Below are positions 7,489 to 15,873 of a stretch of 46,805 bases of DNA, piece after piece; position 1 is the stretch's first letter, and every line of letters begins with the position of its first letter. Where the stretch lies: positions 1-46,805 of the forward strand of contig CAXQNK010000051.1 of NCBI GenBank assembly GCA_964225175.1, written 5' to 3'. A model generated the notes under the pieces. That model searched no databases, had not been told where the DNA came from, and saw only the letters and a list, made by a program, of their open reading frames with translations. The DNA is from WTJD01 sp964225175 (GTDB lineage: Bacteria > Pseudomonadota > Gammaproteobacteria > Xanthomonadales > SZUA-36). Made by a program: the position numbers and the translations under genes.

Positions 7489-8962
7489 ATGTCCGCGCGC
7501 GATGCCTTGAGTGCCTCATGGAGATCCAATGCCCCATGCATATACAAGCTACATTTGCCAGCAGCCCGACCACGCCCGCGTGCAGGCCAAACGGGCTGGC
7601 ATCCTGGGACCACAAGGAGACTGCGACGACCAGACCGGTCACCGTGCCGGCCAGTATCGGGCCTGTCCCAATGCTCCGGAAATTCAAGCCCAGGTAGAAC
7701 GCGGGGGCCACCTGGATCAGGATTTCAAATTTGAGCACCAGGAGCTTAACGAGCGTGAGCTCTTCCAGTGTCGTGATCCACACCAGCAGGGCGAGAACGC
7801 CCCAGGAGCATAGCTTTCCAACGCGTGTGAGTTCAGATTGGCGCGCTTTGGGCCTTAAATGGGTGCGGTAGAGGTCATTGGCCACCATCGAGGAAAGGGT
7901 CAGCATGGCCGAGTCCGCCGTGCTCATCAGCGCGGCCAGCAAGGTGGCGATCAGGAGACACACCACGGCGTATCCGAACCACCCCATGTTGATCAGGTCG
8001 CGCATGATCAGTGCCAGCACCTGGTCAGCAGCCACCCCCTCGAGCCCGGGGTATTGACTGGTTGCAGCGATGCCCAGGAGGATCACGGAGGTAATCGCAA
8101 ACAGCGGAACGAGGGACATCAGCGCCAGGGATTTTCGCAGCGCGTGGCTGTTGCGCGCTGCATACAGGCGTTGGATTGCCTGCGGATAGACTGATGCCCC
8201 AACGCCCACCAAAACCACCATCGAGAGCCAGCTCACCTGTGTCGCGGGTCCGGGAACCGCCAATTTCTGAGGCGCCGATTCGGCCAGGTCCCTGATGGCT
8301 GGCATTAACCCGCCCAGGCGTGACTGCACAATCCACAACAGCAGTAAGAAACCGATCAGCAGAAGCAAACCTTGAACGGCGTCCGTCCAGGCGACACTCC
8401 TCAGCCCGCCCAGGTTCTCATAAACCACCATGATGAGCGCCAGCGCCAACACACCCTGGAAGGCATCGATGTGGCCGCCGGTCAGCCCTTCGACCAGGTG
8501 GCCCATGACCTTGAGCTGGGCCAGGGTGTAGTTGCTCAGGGCAAACAGCATGCACACTGATGCAAGCAGCTGAAGTGCTCGCGATGGAAAACGATATTGA
8601 ATGTAATCGGTCGGGGTAATAAAGCCCCGCTGCTTCGCGAGGCGATGCAATGCCGGTGCGAACATCAGGTAGCCGGCGACGATCAGGATCATGGCGTGGA
8701 GGATCATCAACCAGGCAAAGCCCTGGCGATAGGCCTGTCCGGTGAAACCAAACAGTGAATTGCCGCTGTATTGGGTCGCAAACAGCGACAGGAGCAGAAT
8801 TGCGAAGCCCAGGTCGCGCCCGCCAAGATAGTGATCTGCCAGGGTATTTTCTTGCCGACGCCGGCGTCCCCAGAAACCCACACCGAGCATTCCGAGCAGA
8901 TAAAGCCCGATGAAAACCCATGCTCCGGGGCCCAACGGGAGATCAGTCAGCATGGTCTTCAC
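7487..8962 (-). CDS. Sodium:solute symporter (SSS family, PanF-like)
   Basis: An inner-membrane protein of 491 aa with about 13 hydrophobic segments, the usual SSS architecture. Family marks include the N-terminal segment GFWGRRRRQENTLADHYLGGRDLG, the SLFATQYSGNSLFGF stretch in TM2, ITPTDYIQYRFPS, and the TADSAMLTLSSMVANDLYR signature in the late sodium-site helix. The substrate cannot be read; similarity in style to pantothenate permease is only suggestive. The GTG at 8962 has AAGGA 5 bases upstream, and its 5' end overlaps the small upstream gene by 20 bases, which implies translational coupling and a joint function. Confidence 0.88.
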   Translation of the reverse strand: MKTMLTDLPLGPGAWVFIGLYLLGMLGVGFWGRRRRQENTLADHYLGGRDLGFAILLLSLFATQYSGNSLFGFTGQAYRQGFAWLMILHAMILIVAGYLMFAPALHRLAKQRGFITPTDYIQYRFPSRALQLLASVCMLFALSNYTLAQLKVMGHLVEGLTGGHIDAFQGVLALALIMVVYENLGGLRSVAWTDAVQGLLLLIGFLLLLWIVQSRLGGLMPAIRDLAESAPQKLAVPGPATQVSWLSMVVLVGVGASVYPQAIQRLYAARNSHALRKSLALMSLVPLFAITSVILLGIAATSQYPGLEGVAADQVLALIMRDLINMGWFGYAVVCLLIATLLAALMSTADSAMLTLSSMVANDLYRTHLRPKARQSELTRVGKLCSWGVLALLVWITTLEELTLVKLLVLKFEILIQVAPAFYLGLNFRSIGTGPILAGTVTGLVVAVSLWSQDASPFGLHAGVVGLLANVACICMGHWISMRHSRHRART

Positions 8963-9170
8963 CCGGATCCTTCGGCCACCAGTTCCAGGCGGCCCAGGCG
9001 GTCACGGCCGCCAGGGCAATACCGCTGGCAAAACTGGCCAGCGCCCACACAGGGATATCCCAGAGGGTCCGGGCTGCGGGTGCGTCTTCCCAATACCAGG
9101 GAACGCCCACTGCGAGAATGAGCAGAACGCAGCACAGGTAGACGGTGCGATGTCTCAGCGAGTGGCGCAT
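8943..9170 (-). CDS. Small two-helix membrane protein, DUF3311/YhdT-like partner of the symporter
   Basis: A 75-aa protein with two hydrophobic segments (about 8-25 and 38-62), a PWYW motif between them and a charged C-terminus. Short proteins of this build sit next to SSS symporters (YhdT with PanF; DUF3311 with other SSS genes). I assign it to that type by context and topology, not by a decisive motif. The ATG at 9170 has only a close GGGG before it, so the exact start is less certain. It begins 77 bases after tRNA-Pro, so the tRNA transcript may read into it. Confidence 0.65.
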   Translation of the reverse strand: MRHSLRHRTVYLCCVLLILAVGVPWYWEDAPAARTLWDIPVWALASFASGIALAAVTAWAAWNWWPKDPGEDHAD

Positions 9171-9246
9171 GTCCCCATTGAAGAGCAACGCCCGTGAAAT
9201 GTAAACACGGCTGCCTTGAAAACAAGGCGGTTGGTGAAGAGAAAAC

Positions 9247-9323
<77 letters not shown>

Positions 9324-9336
9324 ACTCAGGCGGCGA

Positions 9337-9365
9337 ATATTAGCGTAAACATCGGGGCTAATAAA
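9337..9365 (-). promoter_or_regulatory. Putative tRNA-Pro promoter
   Basis: On the minus strand, TTTATT and TAATAT are separated by 17 bases and followed by the GC-rich stretch TCGCCGCC before the tRNA. A GC-rich discriminator is typical of stringently controlled stable-RNA promoters. Both hexamers are imperfect. Confidence 0.4.
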
Positions 9366-9528
9366 GCCCGGGAGTGCAAAGAGAGCGCATTCCGGGCGCG
9401 ACGGTAGGGCGCCTGGGCGAGAAAAACCCAGTGGGCAGGTCAGGCATGACGAGTGATCTCGCCCTTGCCATGTGAACGAATACTTTAAAAATTCGCCACA
9501 AACCCCACTTATAGATGAGGCTTTATTT

Positions 9529-9558
9529 TTGCGTTTCAGATATGAAATCCCGGATAAT
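9529..9558 (+). promoter_or_regulatory. Candidate folE2 promoter with an inverted repeat
   Basis: TTGCGT (9529-9534) and GATAAT (9553-9558) are 18 bases apart, 60 bases before the folE2 ATG. Between them lies the inverted repeat TTTCA-GATA-TGAAA (9534-9547), well placed for a repressor. FolE2 genes are often in Zur regulons, but this repeat does not look like a full Zur box. The rest of 9366-9528 contains only a weak 5-bp hairpin (9413-9431) and no gene. Confidence 0.4.
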
Positions 9559-9618
9559 AGGAACACGCTGGTCGCACCCCGCGGTGCGTCCCTACAAGGG
9601 TCAATCAAGAGGACGGTC

Positions 9619-10608
9619 ATGAAAATCACGGAAAGTGTTCTACGCGACATGCCTGATATTGCCAACGAGGCGAGTCCCGCTGTTGCGGGTCACCTCGCTT
9701 GGGTCGGAATGAACGAGATCGAGGTGCCCGTGCGCATCCAGGATGACTCGGGAGAGCTGATCCAGTCCACCGCCATCGTGACCGCATATGTCAACCTGGC
9801 TGACCCGGATGTGCGGGGAATTCACATGTCACGCCTGTACCTGCACATTGACAAGGCATTCCACGACCAACCTCTGAGCCCATCGACCTTACGACAGTTG
9901 CTGCGCTCGTTCCTCGACTCACACGAAGGACTGAGCGACCGGGCATTGATCCGGGTGGATTTCGATTACGTTGTGAGGCGTCCGGCACTGAAGAGTGACA
10001 ACGAAGGATGGCGCCGATACCCCGTGTCCATGATCGGCATCCTCGAAGGTCAGGAGTTCAGCCTCGAAATGGGACTGGAGGTGCTGTACTCAAGTACCTG
10101 CCCGTGTTCTGCTGCCCTTGCACGACAACTGATCCAGGAACAATTCACCAGCGACTTCGAGTCTGACCGAACCGTGAGTTTTGATGCGGTGCTCGAATGG
10201 CTCGGCACCGAAGGTGGAATTGTAGCCACCCCCCACAGTCAACGCAGTGCCGCGGAACTGCGCGTCCGCCTGATGCCCACGTTCCAGATGTTTCCGATCA
10301 TTGAACTGATTGACCGGGTGGAGGATGCATTGCGCACCCCTGTTCAGGCCACGGTCAAGCGTGAGGACGAACAGGCTTTCGCTCTGCTCAACGGCACCAA
10401 CCTGATGTTCTGTGAAGATGCAGGCCGACGCTTGCAGACTGCTCTCAACGAAGACGAACGAGTGCTCGATTTCTGGGCACGCTGCACGCACTATGAAAGC
10501 CTGCATCCACACAATGCAGTATCGGTGATCACCAAGGGCGTGGACGGTGGTTACGTGGCAGGGGCCGGTGCACCGGTTCGCCTTGGCAGCAGTAGCGCGG
10601 AGGGCTGA
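9619..10608 (+). CDS. folE2: GTP cyclohydrolase IB (FolE2)
   Basis: Converts GTP to dihydroneopterin triphosphate, the first step to folate and, in many bacteria, to queuosine. The 329-aa protein has the GCYH-IB pattern: an N-terminal Pro-rich region with GMNEIEVPVRI, the ADPDVRGIHMSRLY motif, the catalytic-site Cys in STCPCSAALAR (Cys at about 166-168), and the HPHNAVS segment near the end. The ATG at 9619 has AAGAGGA 5 bases upstream; an in-frame ATG (GTG-like extension to 9472) would add 49 residues of unlike composition and lacks a ribosome site. It is single-gene and convergent with the M23 gene. The queuosine enzyme gene queG lies elsewhere in the window. Confidence 0.93.
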   Translation: MKITESVLRDMPDIANEASPAVAGHLAWVGMNEIEVPVRIQDDSGELIQSTAIVTAYVNLADPDVRGIHMSRLYLHIDKAFHDQPLSPSTLRQLLRSFLDSHEGLSDRALIRVDFDYVVRRPALKSDNEGWRRYPVSMIGILEGQEFSLEMGLEVLYSSTCPCSAALARQLIQEQFTSDFESDRTVSFDAVLEWLGTEGGIVATPHSQRSAAELRVRLMPTFQMFPIIELIDRVEDALRTPVQATVKREDEQAFALLNGTNLMFCEDAGRRLQTALNEDERVLDFWARCTHYESLHPHNAVSVITKGVDGGYVAGAGAPVRLGSSSAEG

Positions 10609-10613
10609 GGACA

Positions 10614-10647
10614 GCCGCCCATGCGCTTGAAGGGCTGCGTATGCGGC
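10614..10647. other. Imperfect hairpin between convergent folE2 and the M23 gene
   Basis: GCCGC..ATGCG can pair with CGTATGCGGC as ten base pairs (one G-T) with a two-base bulge and a 12-base loop. There is no T run on either side, so it may be a Rho-independent-like end or an mRNA-stabilising stem; the function is unproven. Confidence 0.3.
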
Positions 10648-10679
10648 CCGCGCGAGTGGTTACGGGGCGGCACGAGTAA

Positions 10680-11492
10680 CTACGGTAGGGTGGTGCGGTC
10701 TTTCGAGGTGCTCACCAATCTCTGGGGGTCCACCCTTCGGTCCAGCCAGTTCATTCTCCAATCCAGATGCGGGCCGCTCGCGCGCCCGGTCATCCCGATT
10801 TTTCCAATGGGCTCCCCCTGCCTGACCAGCTGACCCGCCTCGACCAGCACCTCGCTAAGGTGCAGAAAGGTCGAACTCAGGCCCTGCCCGTGGTCCAGGA
10901 TGATGGTCCCGCCCGAGTAATACATGTCGGGGTGTGTAAGGGTGATCAGGCCATTGGCGGGTGCAATCACCAGTGTGCCGGTCGGCGCGGCGACGTCCAC
11001 TCCGAAATGGGGCCGCGCGGGTGTGCCATTGAGAATGCGCTGGCTTCCATAGACGCCTGAAATCCGGCCCTGGGCCGGCCAGATGAAACCCTGTGCGTAA
11101 TCATCGTCCGTGGACCTCCTGGCCCGGGCGGTCCTGATCATTGCGGATTCTTCGCGAATACGCTCCGCCGCCTCCGGGTCTGGCGTCACGGTGCGCTGCG
11201 GTACCCCATCGACGCGTTCGAGGGCGTAGTCGCGCATCTTGACGTCCAGCGGCACGCGAGTGGGACCGTTTCCGGGCTCCTTCACGTCCAGTTGGCGAAC
11301 GCCCGTCTCGTCGCGCCCGAACCCCAATACAAATCGTCCCGTGCTCGAAACCAGCACCTGCGAACCGTCCAGGGTGATCGTGCTTCCAGGCTGGGCCTGC
11401 CCGAATATCAGCCCGCCCTGGACCGGCTGGCCCTCCAGTTCGAAGCCGAAGGCGGTGTGTGCGACAAGCAACAGGAAGAGCACTGCCCGCAT
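10680..11492 (-). CDS. Secreted M23-family peptidase-like protein
   Basis: A 270-aa exported protein with an N-terminal signal peptide (about 1-16). Residues 20-90 look like an all-beta domain, followed by a charged helix (about 105-130) and a LytM/M23 domain (about 135-255). The first zinc motif is intact (H162 and D166 in HFGVDVAAP), and H211 and H242 are present. The second motif, HxH in active enzymes, reads HLD (D244). It may use Asp as a ligand or be inactive and act as an amidase activator. The next gene upstream, 3 bases away, is mltD, so both belong to a peptidoglycan-remodelling unit in the periplasm. Confidence 0.85.
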   Translation of the reverse strand: MRAVLFLLLVAHTAFGFELEGQPVQGGLIFGQAQPGSTITLDGSQVLVSSTGRFVLGFGRDETGVRQLDVKEPGNGPTRVPLDVKMRDYALERVDGVPQRTVTPDPEAAERIREESAMIRTARARRSTDDDYAQGFIWPAQGRISGVYGSQRILNGTPARPHFGVDVAAPTGTLVIAPANGLITLTHPDMYYSGGTIILDHGQGLSSTFLHLSEVLVEAGQLVRQGEPIGKIGMTGRASGPHLDWRMNWLDRRVDPQRLVSTSKDRTTLP

Positions 11493-11495
11493 GAG

Positions 11496-13097
11496 CTAGA
11501 AAACGATCTTGAGGGATTGTCCTGGACGGATGACCGAATCTTCGGCCAGTCCGTTCCAGCGCATCAGGTCATTGAGCTTGATGCGGTGTTTGCGCGCGAT
11601 GCTCCAAAGCGAGTCGCCATTCTGGACCGTGTACTGAACTGTGCCTGATCGCGGGGTGTTTTGCCGGGGCGGGGCGGGGTTCTTGAAGACGACGAGTTTC
11701 TGTCCGACGCGCAAGCGATCGGGGTTGGAAATCTTGTTCCAGTTCTGTAACTGGCGCACAGACACGCCGTATCGCTGTGCGATGACCGAGAGGCTCTCTC
11801 CGTTTCTGACCCTGATTTCAATGCGGTCCGCGGCGATCAGGCCCGACTGGAGCCGCTGCAGTTCGGCCGCCGCAGCGGCGGAGTGCGGATCGATCAGTAA
11901 CTGTTCGTCCCTGGGCAATCGCAGTTTCTGGCCGGCACGAATCATGTCATTGTCGAGACCGTTGGTGGTCTTGATCACCGAAACGGGCACGTGATGGATC
12001 CGGGCCAGTCGAGAGAGTGAATCTCCCGGCTCGACGGTGACCTGGTCCCATTTCATCAGGTTCATGACATCCAGAGAACCAAGCTTTTGTTCGAAAGTAC
12101 GCGCGTTCTCGATGGGCAGGACGACGTGATATGGTCCCGCCGGCGACGTGGCCCAGCGGTTGTACCCCGGGTTGAGGGAAAACAGCACGCCAATGTCCAC
12201 TTCGGCCAGTTGCGAAACCAGCACCAGGTCGACCTGGGCGCCCGGGTCGACTACGGCGATGACCGCTTGGTCCGGGGTCGGTGGTATCGTAAAGTCATAA
12301 CGCTCGGGGAACTTTATCAGGCAACTCAGGCCAAGCAATTTAGGCACATAGCCTCGGGTCTCTCGGGGTAATCTCAGATTCCAAAAGTCTGCAGGCCGTC
12401 CAGCAGCCTGGTTTTTTGCTACCAGACGGGCAACCCGGTTTTCACCGCTGTTATAGCCAGCCAGTGCGAGCAGCCAGTCTCCGTCGAATTTCCCGCCCAA
12501 AAACTCAAGGTAATCAAGAGCAGCCTGCGTGGATGCCCAGACGTCCCGCCGCCCCTCGTACCACCAGTCCTGTTGCAGCCCGTAATGGCGTCCCGTGCTG
12601 GCGATAAATTGCCAGGTGCCCAGGGCTGCACCGTGCGAGTAGGCGAAGGGGTCGTAGGCTGATTCGACGATCGGGAGTAATGCCAGTTCACCGGGAAGAT
12701 CACGCGCTTCGAGTTGCTCGGTAATGTAGTGAATCCAGGGTTGCGCCCGGCGAAACACGCGCGCCATATAGTCAGGGCGCTCAGCGTACCAGCGCGACCA
12801 ACTTCGGCTGATCTCACGTTCGTCGCAACCCGGCAAAGCAAACGAGTGGGTCAGTCGCTCCCAGACGTTATCATGCAGGTGCGGGTCAGCAGGTGCGACG
12901 GGCGCAGTGTCTATCGGCTGACTGGGGATGAACAGGAAGTCATCAATGGTCAGCCCCGTGCCGTGCGGCAATGCCACGCCTGCGATCCAGATGGGTTCCT
13001 GCACGAATACTTCGGATTCGACCTGCTCGACCTGCGGCGCCGTGGCGCAGGCGTTCAAGATCAGAAAAACGAGTACCAGGCAGAGTCGCAAGCGCAC
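11496..13097 (-). CDS. mltD: Membrane-bound lytic murein transglycosylase D with three LysM domains
   Basis: A lipoprotein that cleaves glycan strands to 1,6-anhydro products. Residues 1-17 form a lipoprotein signal with lipobox LNAC (C17). The SLT catalytic domain spans about 115-270, with the catalytic Glu in LLPIVESAYDP (E145) followed by GALGTWQFI and the AGYNSGENRV motif. Three LysM repeats follow, at about 355-395, 425-470 and 488-533, each with a GDSL- or GESL-type turn. The 533-aa length fits LysM-bearing MltD. It is next to gloB, the enteric order, and likely co-transcribed with the downstream M23 gene. Confidence 0.95.
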   Translation of the reverse strand: MRLRLCLVLVFLILNACATAPQVEQVESEVFVQEPIWIAGVALPHGTGLTIDDFLFIPSQPIDTAPVAPADPHLHDNVWERLTHSFALPGCDEREISRSWSRWYAERPDYMARVFRRAQPWIHYITEQLEARDLPGELALLPIVESAYDPFAYSHGAALGTWQFIASTGRHYGLQQDWWYEGRRDVWASTQAALDYLEFLGGKFDGDWLLALAGYNSGENRVARLVAKNQAAGRPADFWNLRLPRETRGYVPKLLGLSCLIKFPERYDFTIPPTPDQAVIAVVDPGAQVDLVLVSQLAEVDIGVLFSLNPGYNRWATSPAGPYHVVLPIENARTFEQKLGSLDVMNLMKWDQVTVEPGDSLSRLARIHHVPVSVIKTTNGLDNDMIRAGQKLRLPRDEQLLIDPHSAAAAAELQRLQSGLIAADRIEIRVRNGESLSVIAQRYGVSVRQLQNWNKISNPDRLRVGQKLVVFKNPAPPRQNTPRSGTVQYTVQNGDSLWSIARKHRIKLNDLMRWNGLAEDSVIRPGQSLKIVF

Positions 13098-13182
13098 AAT
13101 CGCTCCCGAGAATCAGTTGGGCGGCCCGCTATTATGCGGGATGCGCTGACGCGGTCAAGTCAGGAATGAGTGGCATCGTGGC

Positions 13183-13953
13183 TCAGAATCGGTCTTTCCA
13201 TGACCGGATAACGGCCATTGTTGAAGCCCCGGGCTGGGCGCTGGCATCCTTTTTCCTGGCTGCGGCGACCACCGTCGGCTCGCGCGTGCGCAGAAACGGA
13301 TTGGCGGCCAGTTCCCGGCCCAGCGTACTGGGCAGCGTCATTTGCCCTTTCATTCTCAATGCATCGATCCGGGCGCTCATCGATTGCAGTGCATCGTTAC
13401 CGGGCTCTACTTCAAGAGCGAAGCGGGCATTCGATTGAGTGTATTCGTGGGCGCAGAACACCAGCGTTTCGGGCGGCAATTCGGCAAGCTTATCGAGGGA
13501 TTGCTGCATCTGCTCCGGGGTCCCCTCGAAAAGGCGACCGCAGCCCAGGCTGAAGAGGGTATCTCCGCAAAACAGCATGCCCTGCCCAAAATAGGCGATG
13601 TGCGAGCGCGTGTGGCCAGGCACTTCGATTACCGTGAATTCACAGCCGAGCACCTTCACGGTGTCTCCCTGCGTGACCCTCAGGTCCGGTCTGACGATGC
13701 GTCCATCATGCGGCGCTACCACGCGCGCCGGCCAGTGCTCGAGCAAAGCGGGAATTCCGCCGACATGGTCGGCATGGTGATGAGTGACCAATATGGTGTC
13801 GAGTTCCAGCTTGTGCTCTCGCAAACAGGCCGTGACCGGCGCATGATCGCCGGGATCGACGAGCGCGCATCGGCCTTCGGCGTTTTTGAGTAGCCAGATG
13901 TAATTGTCATTGAAGGCGGGTATGGCGCTCACCTCAATGGAATGGTTGATCAT
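13183..13953 (-). CDS. gloB: Hydroxyacylglutathione hydrolase (glyoxalase II)
   Basis: Hydrolyses S-lactoylglutathione, the second step of methylglyoxal detoxification. The metallo-beta-lactamase fold is shown by THHHADHVGG (HxHxDH), the GHTRSHI motif, the metal-bridging Asp in FCGDTLFSLGCGR, and the CAHEYTQSNARFA His. The C-terminal helical domain has KxxNPFLR-like NPFLRTREP. The ATG at 13953 (MINHSIEVSAIPAFNDNYIW, 256 aa) is chosen because GAGGAG lies 9 bases upstream and it matches the usual length; the frame is open further upstream but that part is not family-like. It is divergent from the methyltransferase gene, 77 bases apart. Confidence 0.95.
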   Translation of the reverse strand: MINHSIEVSAIPAFNDNYIWLLKNAEGRCALVDPGDHAPVTACLREHKLELDTILVTHHHADHVGGIPALLEHWPARVVAPHDGRIVRPDLRVTQGDTVKVLGCEFTVIEVPGHTRSHIAYFGQGMLFCGDTLFSLGCGRLFEGTPEQMQQSLDKLAELPPETLVFCAHEYTQSNARFALEVEPGNDALQSMSARIDALRMKGQMTLPSTLGRELAANPFLRTREPTVVAAARKKDASAQPGASTMAVIRSWKDRF

Positions 13954-14030
13954 GGTCAGCTGCTCCTCGGGGGGCTGTTGAACGGCGCTCATCGCAGGGC
14001 TTATGCTTACGGTTTGGGAGGCGCGAGTCA

Positions 14031-14705
14031 ATGGAAAACGGCATGAATAGCACGAGGATTCGTAAAAAAAGACACGATCGCTCCCTGGAGCGTTTGCTTC
14101 GATTCGCCGTGCTGCCCGAAATCGCGCAACGCCGCCCCGGGCGCTTGTTGGTCATTGCCCCCGACCCCGAGGCATTTGGCGTGCTGAAAGGCTGGTCTCC
14201 GCTGTGTCTGCATTCCAACGGCTTCGCCCCTGGTGATCCGCTTCGGTGTGAACTGACGCAATTGCCTATCCAGGATGACAGCATCGATGTTGTATTGCTG
14301 CACCACCAGCTGCAGTCCGGGCAGGAACGGATTTTACAGGAGGCATGGAGGATTCTGGTTGCGGGCGGAGATTTGTTTGTTTTGGGGCAGGGGGCGCTCA
14401 GCTGGCGAGCCCGCTGCGGCAGAGGGCGGGAGTTGCCAAGGTTAAAGGTGCTTCCCACCTGTCAGCGTTTGCGACACCGCGCATTTGCGATTGAGCGATG
14501 CGCAGCCCACGGAGTATTGGGCGCCCCGGTTTATGGTGAACGGCGCTGGCAACGTTGGTGGTTGCCGCCGCTTGCCGATACCGTGGTGATTCACGGACGG
14601 CACAGTGTGCTTCGGCCCATCGTGCGTTCGATTCGTTTCCGCCGGCCCAAGGCCATGGGTGTTCGGTCACCGGCTGCCGACAGCGTGTTCAGGGAAACCG
14701 AGTGA
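14031..14705 (+). CDS. YafS-like SAM-dependent methyltransferase
   Basis: A 224-aa protein in the gloB / yafS / rnhA / dnaQ order of enterics. It has a degenerate class I methyltransferase core: the motif I position reads LLVIAPDPEAFGVL rather than a glycine-rich loop, followed by LTQLPIQDDSIDVVLLHHQL, the region where these enzymes have D-[SA]-[VI]-D, and a post-core LQEAWRILVAGGDLFVLG. The C-terminus is basic (RRWQRWWLPP and RFRRPK). The weak motif I makes catalysis uncertain. A second in-frame ATG lies at 14043. Its stop codon overlaps the rnhA GTG by 4 bases. Confidence 0.8.
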   Translation: MENGMNSTRIRKKRHDRSLERLLRFAVLPEIAQRRPGRLLVIAPDPEAFGVLKGWSPLCLHSNGFAPGDPLRCELTQLPIQDDSIDVVLLHHQLQSGQERILQEAWRILVAGGDLFVLGQGALSWRARCGRGRELPRLKVLPTCQRLRHRAFAIERCAAHGVLGAPVYGERRWQRWWLPPLADTVVIHGRHSVLRPIVRSIRFRRPKAMGVRSPAADSVFRETE

Positions 14706-15136
14706 CGGGATCAGTTGAGTTGTACACCGATGGTGCGTGCAGCGGGAACCCCGGACCCGGAGGGTGGGGTGCCGTCTTGTTGTGGGGCCATCACCGGAGA
14801 GAACTCTCGGGTGGCGAGGCGGAAACCACCAATAACCGCATGGAACTGATGGCGGTCATCCAGGGCATCGAGGCCTTGAATCGAGTGACCCGGGTCAATA
14901 TTCACACCGACTCCACGTACGTTATGAAAGGCATGACAGAGTGGATCGGGGCCTGGAAGGAACGCGGTTGGAAGACGGCGTCCAAAAAGCCGGTCAAAAA
15001 CGCTGATTTATGGAAACGTCTCGAATCAGCCCTCATCGATCACCACGTACAATGGCGTTGGGTCAGAGGCCACAGCGGCGTACCAGAAAATGAAAGGGCT
15101 GATGAGTTGGCCAGAAACGCCATACCCGGGAATTGA
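14702..15136 (+). CDS. rnhA: Ribonuclease HI
   Basis: Degrades the RNA strand of RNA-DNA hybrids. The 144-aa protein has all four acidic residues: Asp in LYTDGACSGNPG, Glu in TNNRMELMAV, Asp in HTDSTYVMKG, and the last Asp in GHSGVPENERADELA. The basic handle region (KERGWKTASKKPVKN) used for substrate binding is present. The start is GTG at 14702, overlapping the methyltransferase stop (GTGA), with AGGGA 6 bases upstream. An in-frame open stretch further upstream runs inside the methyltransferase gene and is not part of the protein. dnaQ starts 3 bases after it. Confidence 0.96.
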   Translation: MTGSVELYTDGACSGNPGPGGWGAVLLWGHHRRELSGGEAETTNNRMELMAVIQGIEALNRVTRVNIHTDSTYVMKGMTEWIGAWKERGWKTASKKPVKNADLWKRLESALIDHHVQWRWVRGHSGVPENERADELARNAIPGN

Positions 15137-15139
15137 ACT

Positions 15140-15850
15140 ATGCGACAAATTGTACTCGACACGGAAACCACGGGGCTCGAGCCGGAAAAAGGCCATCGCG
15201 TTATTGAAATCGGCGCCCTAGAGCTCTCAGACCGCAGATCGACTGGCCGGGAATTCCATGTCTATATCAACCCGGAACGGGACATTGACGAGGGTGCGCT
15301 TGAGGTGCACGGCATTACCCGGGAATTTCTCTCGGACAAACCAAGGTTCGCTGAAATCGCCGAGGAGTTCCTCGATTTTGTGGCGGGTGCCGAACTGGTA
15401 ATTCACAACGCTCCCTTTGACATGGGATTCCTCGACTATGAGCTGGGGATGGTCGACCCGCAGGCCCCCTCCTTCAGTGCACAGATGACCGTGCTCGACA
15501 CCCTCGATTTGGCACGCGATCTGCATCCGGGGCAGAAAAACAACCTGGACGCCTTGTGTCGTCGGTACGGGGTAGATAACAGCAATCGCAGCCTGCACGG
15601 CGCTTTGCTCGATGCGGGAATTCTCGCTGACGTCTATCTTGCCATGACGGGCGGGCAGACAGATCTGGGTTTGAGCCTGGAGAGCGTGGCTGAAGATGCT
15701 GAGCGTGACATGGCTGAAGCTTTCGATGCGCGACCAGCACTCAGGATACAGCGCGCGAGTGCCGCGGAGCGCGAGTTGCATGCCGCACGGCTGCAGGCGA
15801 TTGTCGAGGCATCGGGGCAGTGCATCTGGCCCGACAGCGACCAGGACTGA
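15140..15850 (+). CDS. dnaQ: DNA polymerase III epsilon subunit (3'-5' proofreading exonuclease)
   Basis: Proofreading subunit of the replicative polymerase core. The 236-aa protein has the three exonuclease motifs of the DEDDh family: ExoI in VLDTETTGLEP, ExoII in HNAPFDMGFLDYEL, and ExoIII in RSLHGALLDAGILADVYL with the catalytic His-Asp pair. The C-terminal 50 residues form the segment that binds the alpha subunit. Length and order match enteric epsilon. In enterics rnhA and dnaQ are divergent; here they run in the same direction with a 3-base gap, so they are likely one operon with the methyltransferase gene. It is convergent with mltF. Confidence 0.95.
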   Translation: MRQIVLDTETTGLEPEKGHRVIEIGALELSDRRSTGREFHVYINPERDIDEGALEVHGITREFLSDKPRFAEIAEEFLDFVAGAELVIHNAPFDMGFLDYELGMVDPQAPSFSAQMTVLDTLDLARDLHPGQKNNLDALCRRYGVDNSNRSLHGALLDAGILADVYLAMTGGQTDLGLSLESVAEDAERDMAEAFDARPALRIQRASAAERELHAARLQAIVEASGQCIWPDSDQD

Positions 15851-15873
15851 TTGGGGGTCAGGAGCGCTTCAGT

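Noticed and set aside
9529..9558. Zur box upstream of folE2
   Set aside because: The inverted repeat is too short and lacks the known AT-rich Zur pattern; kept only as an unnamed repeat.
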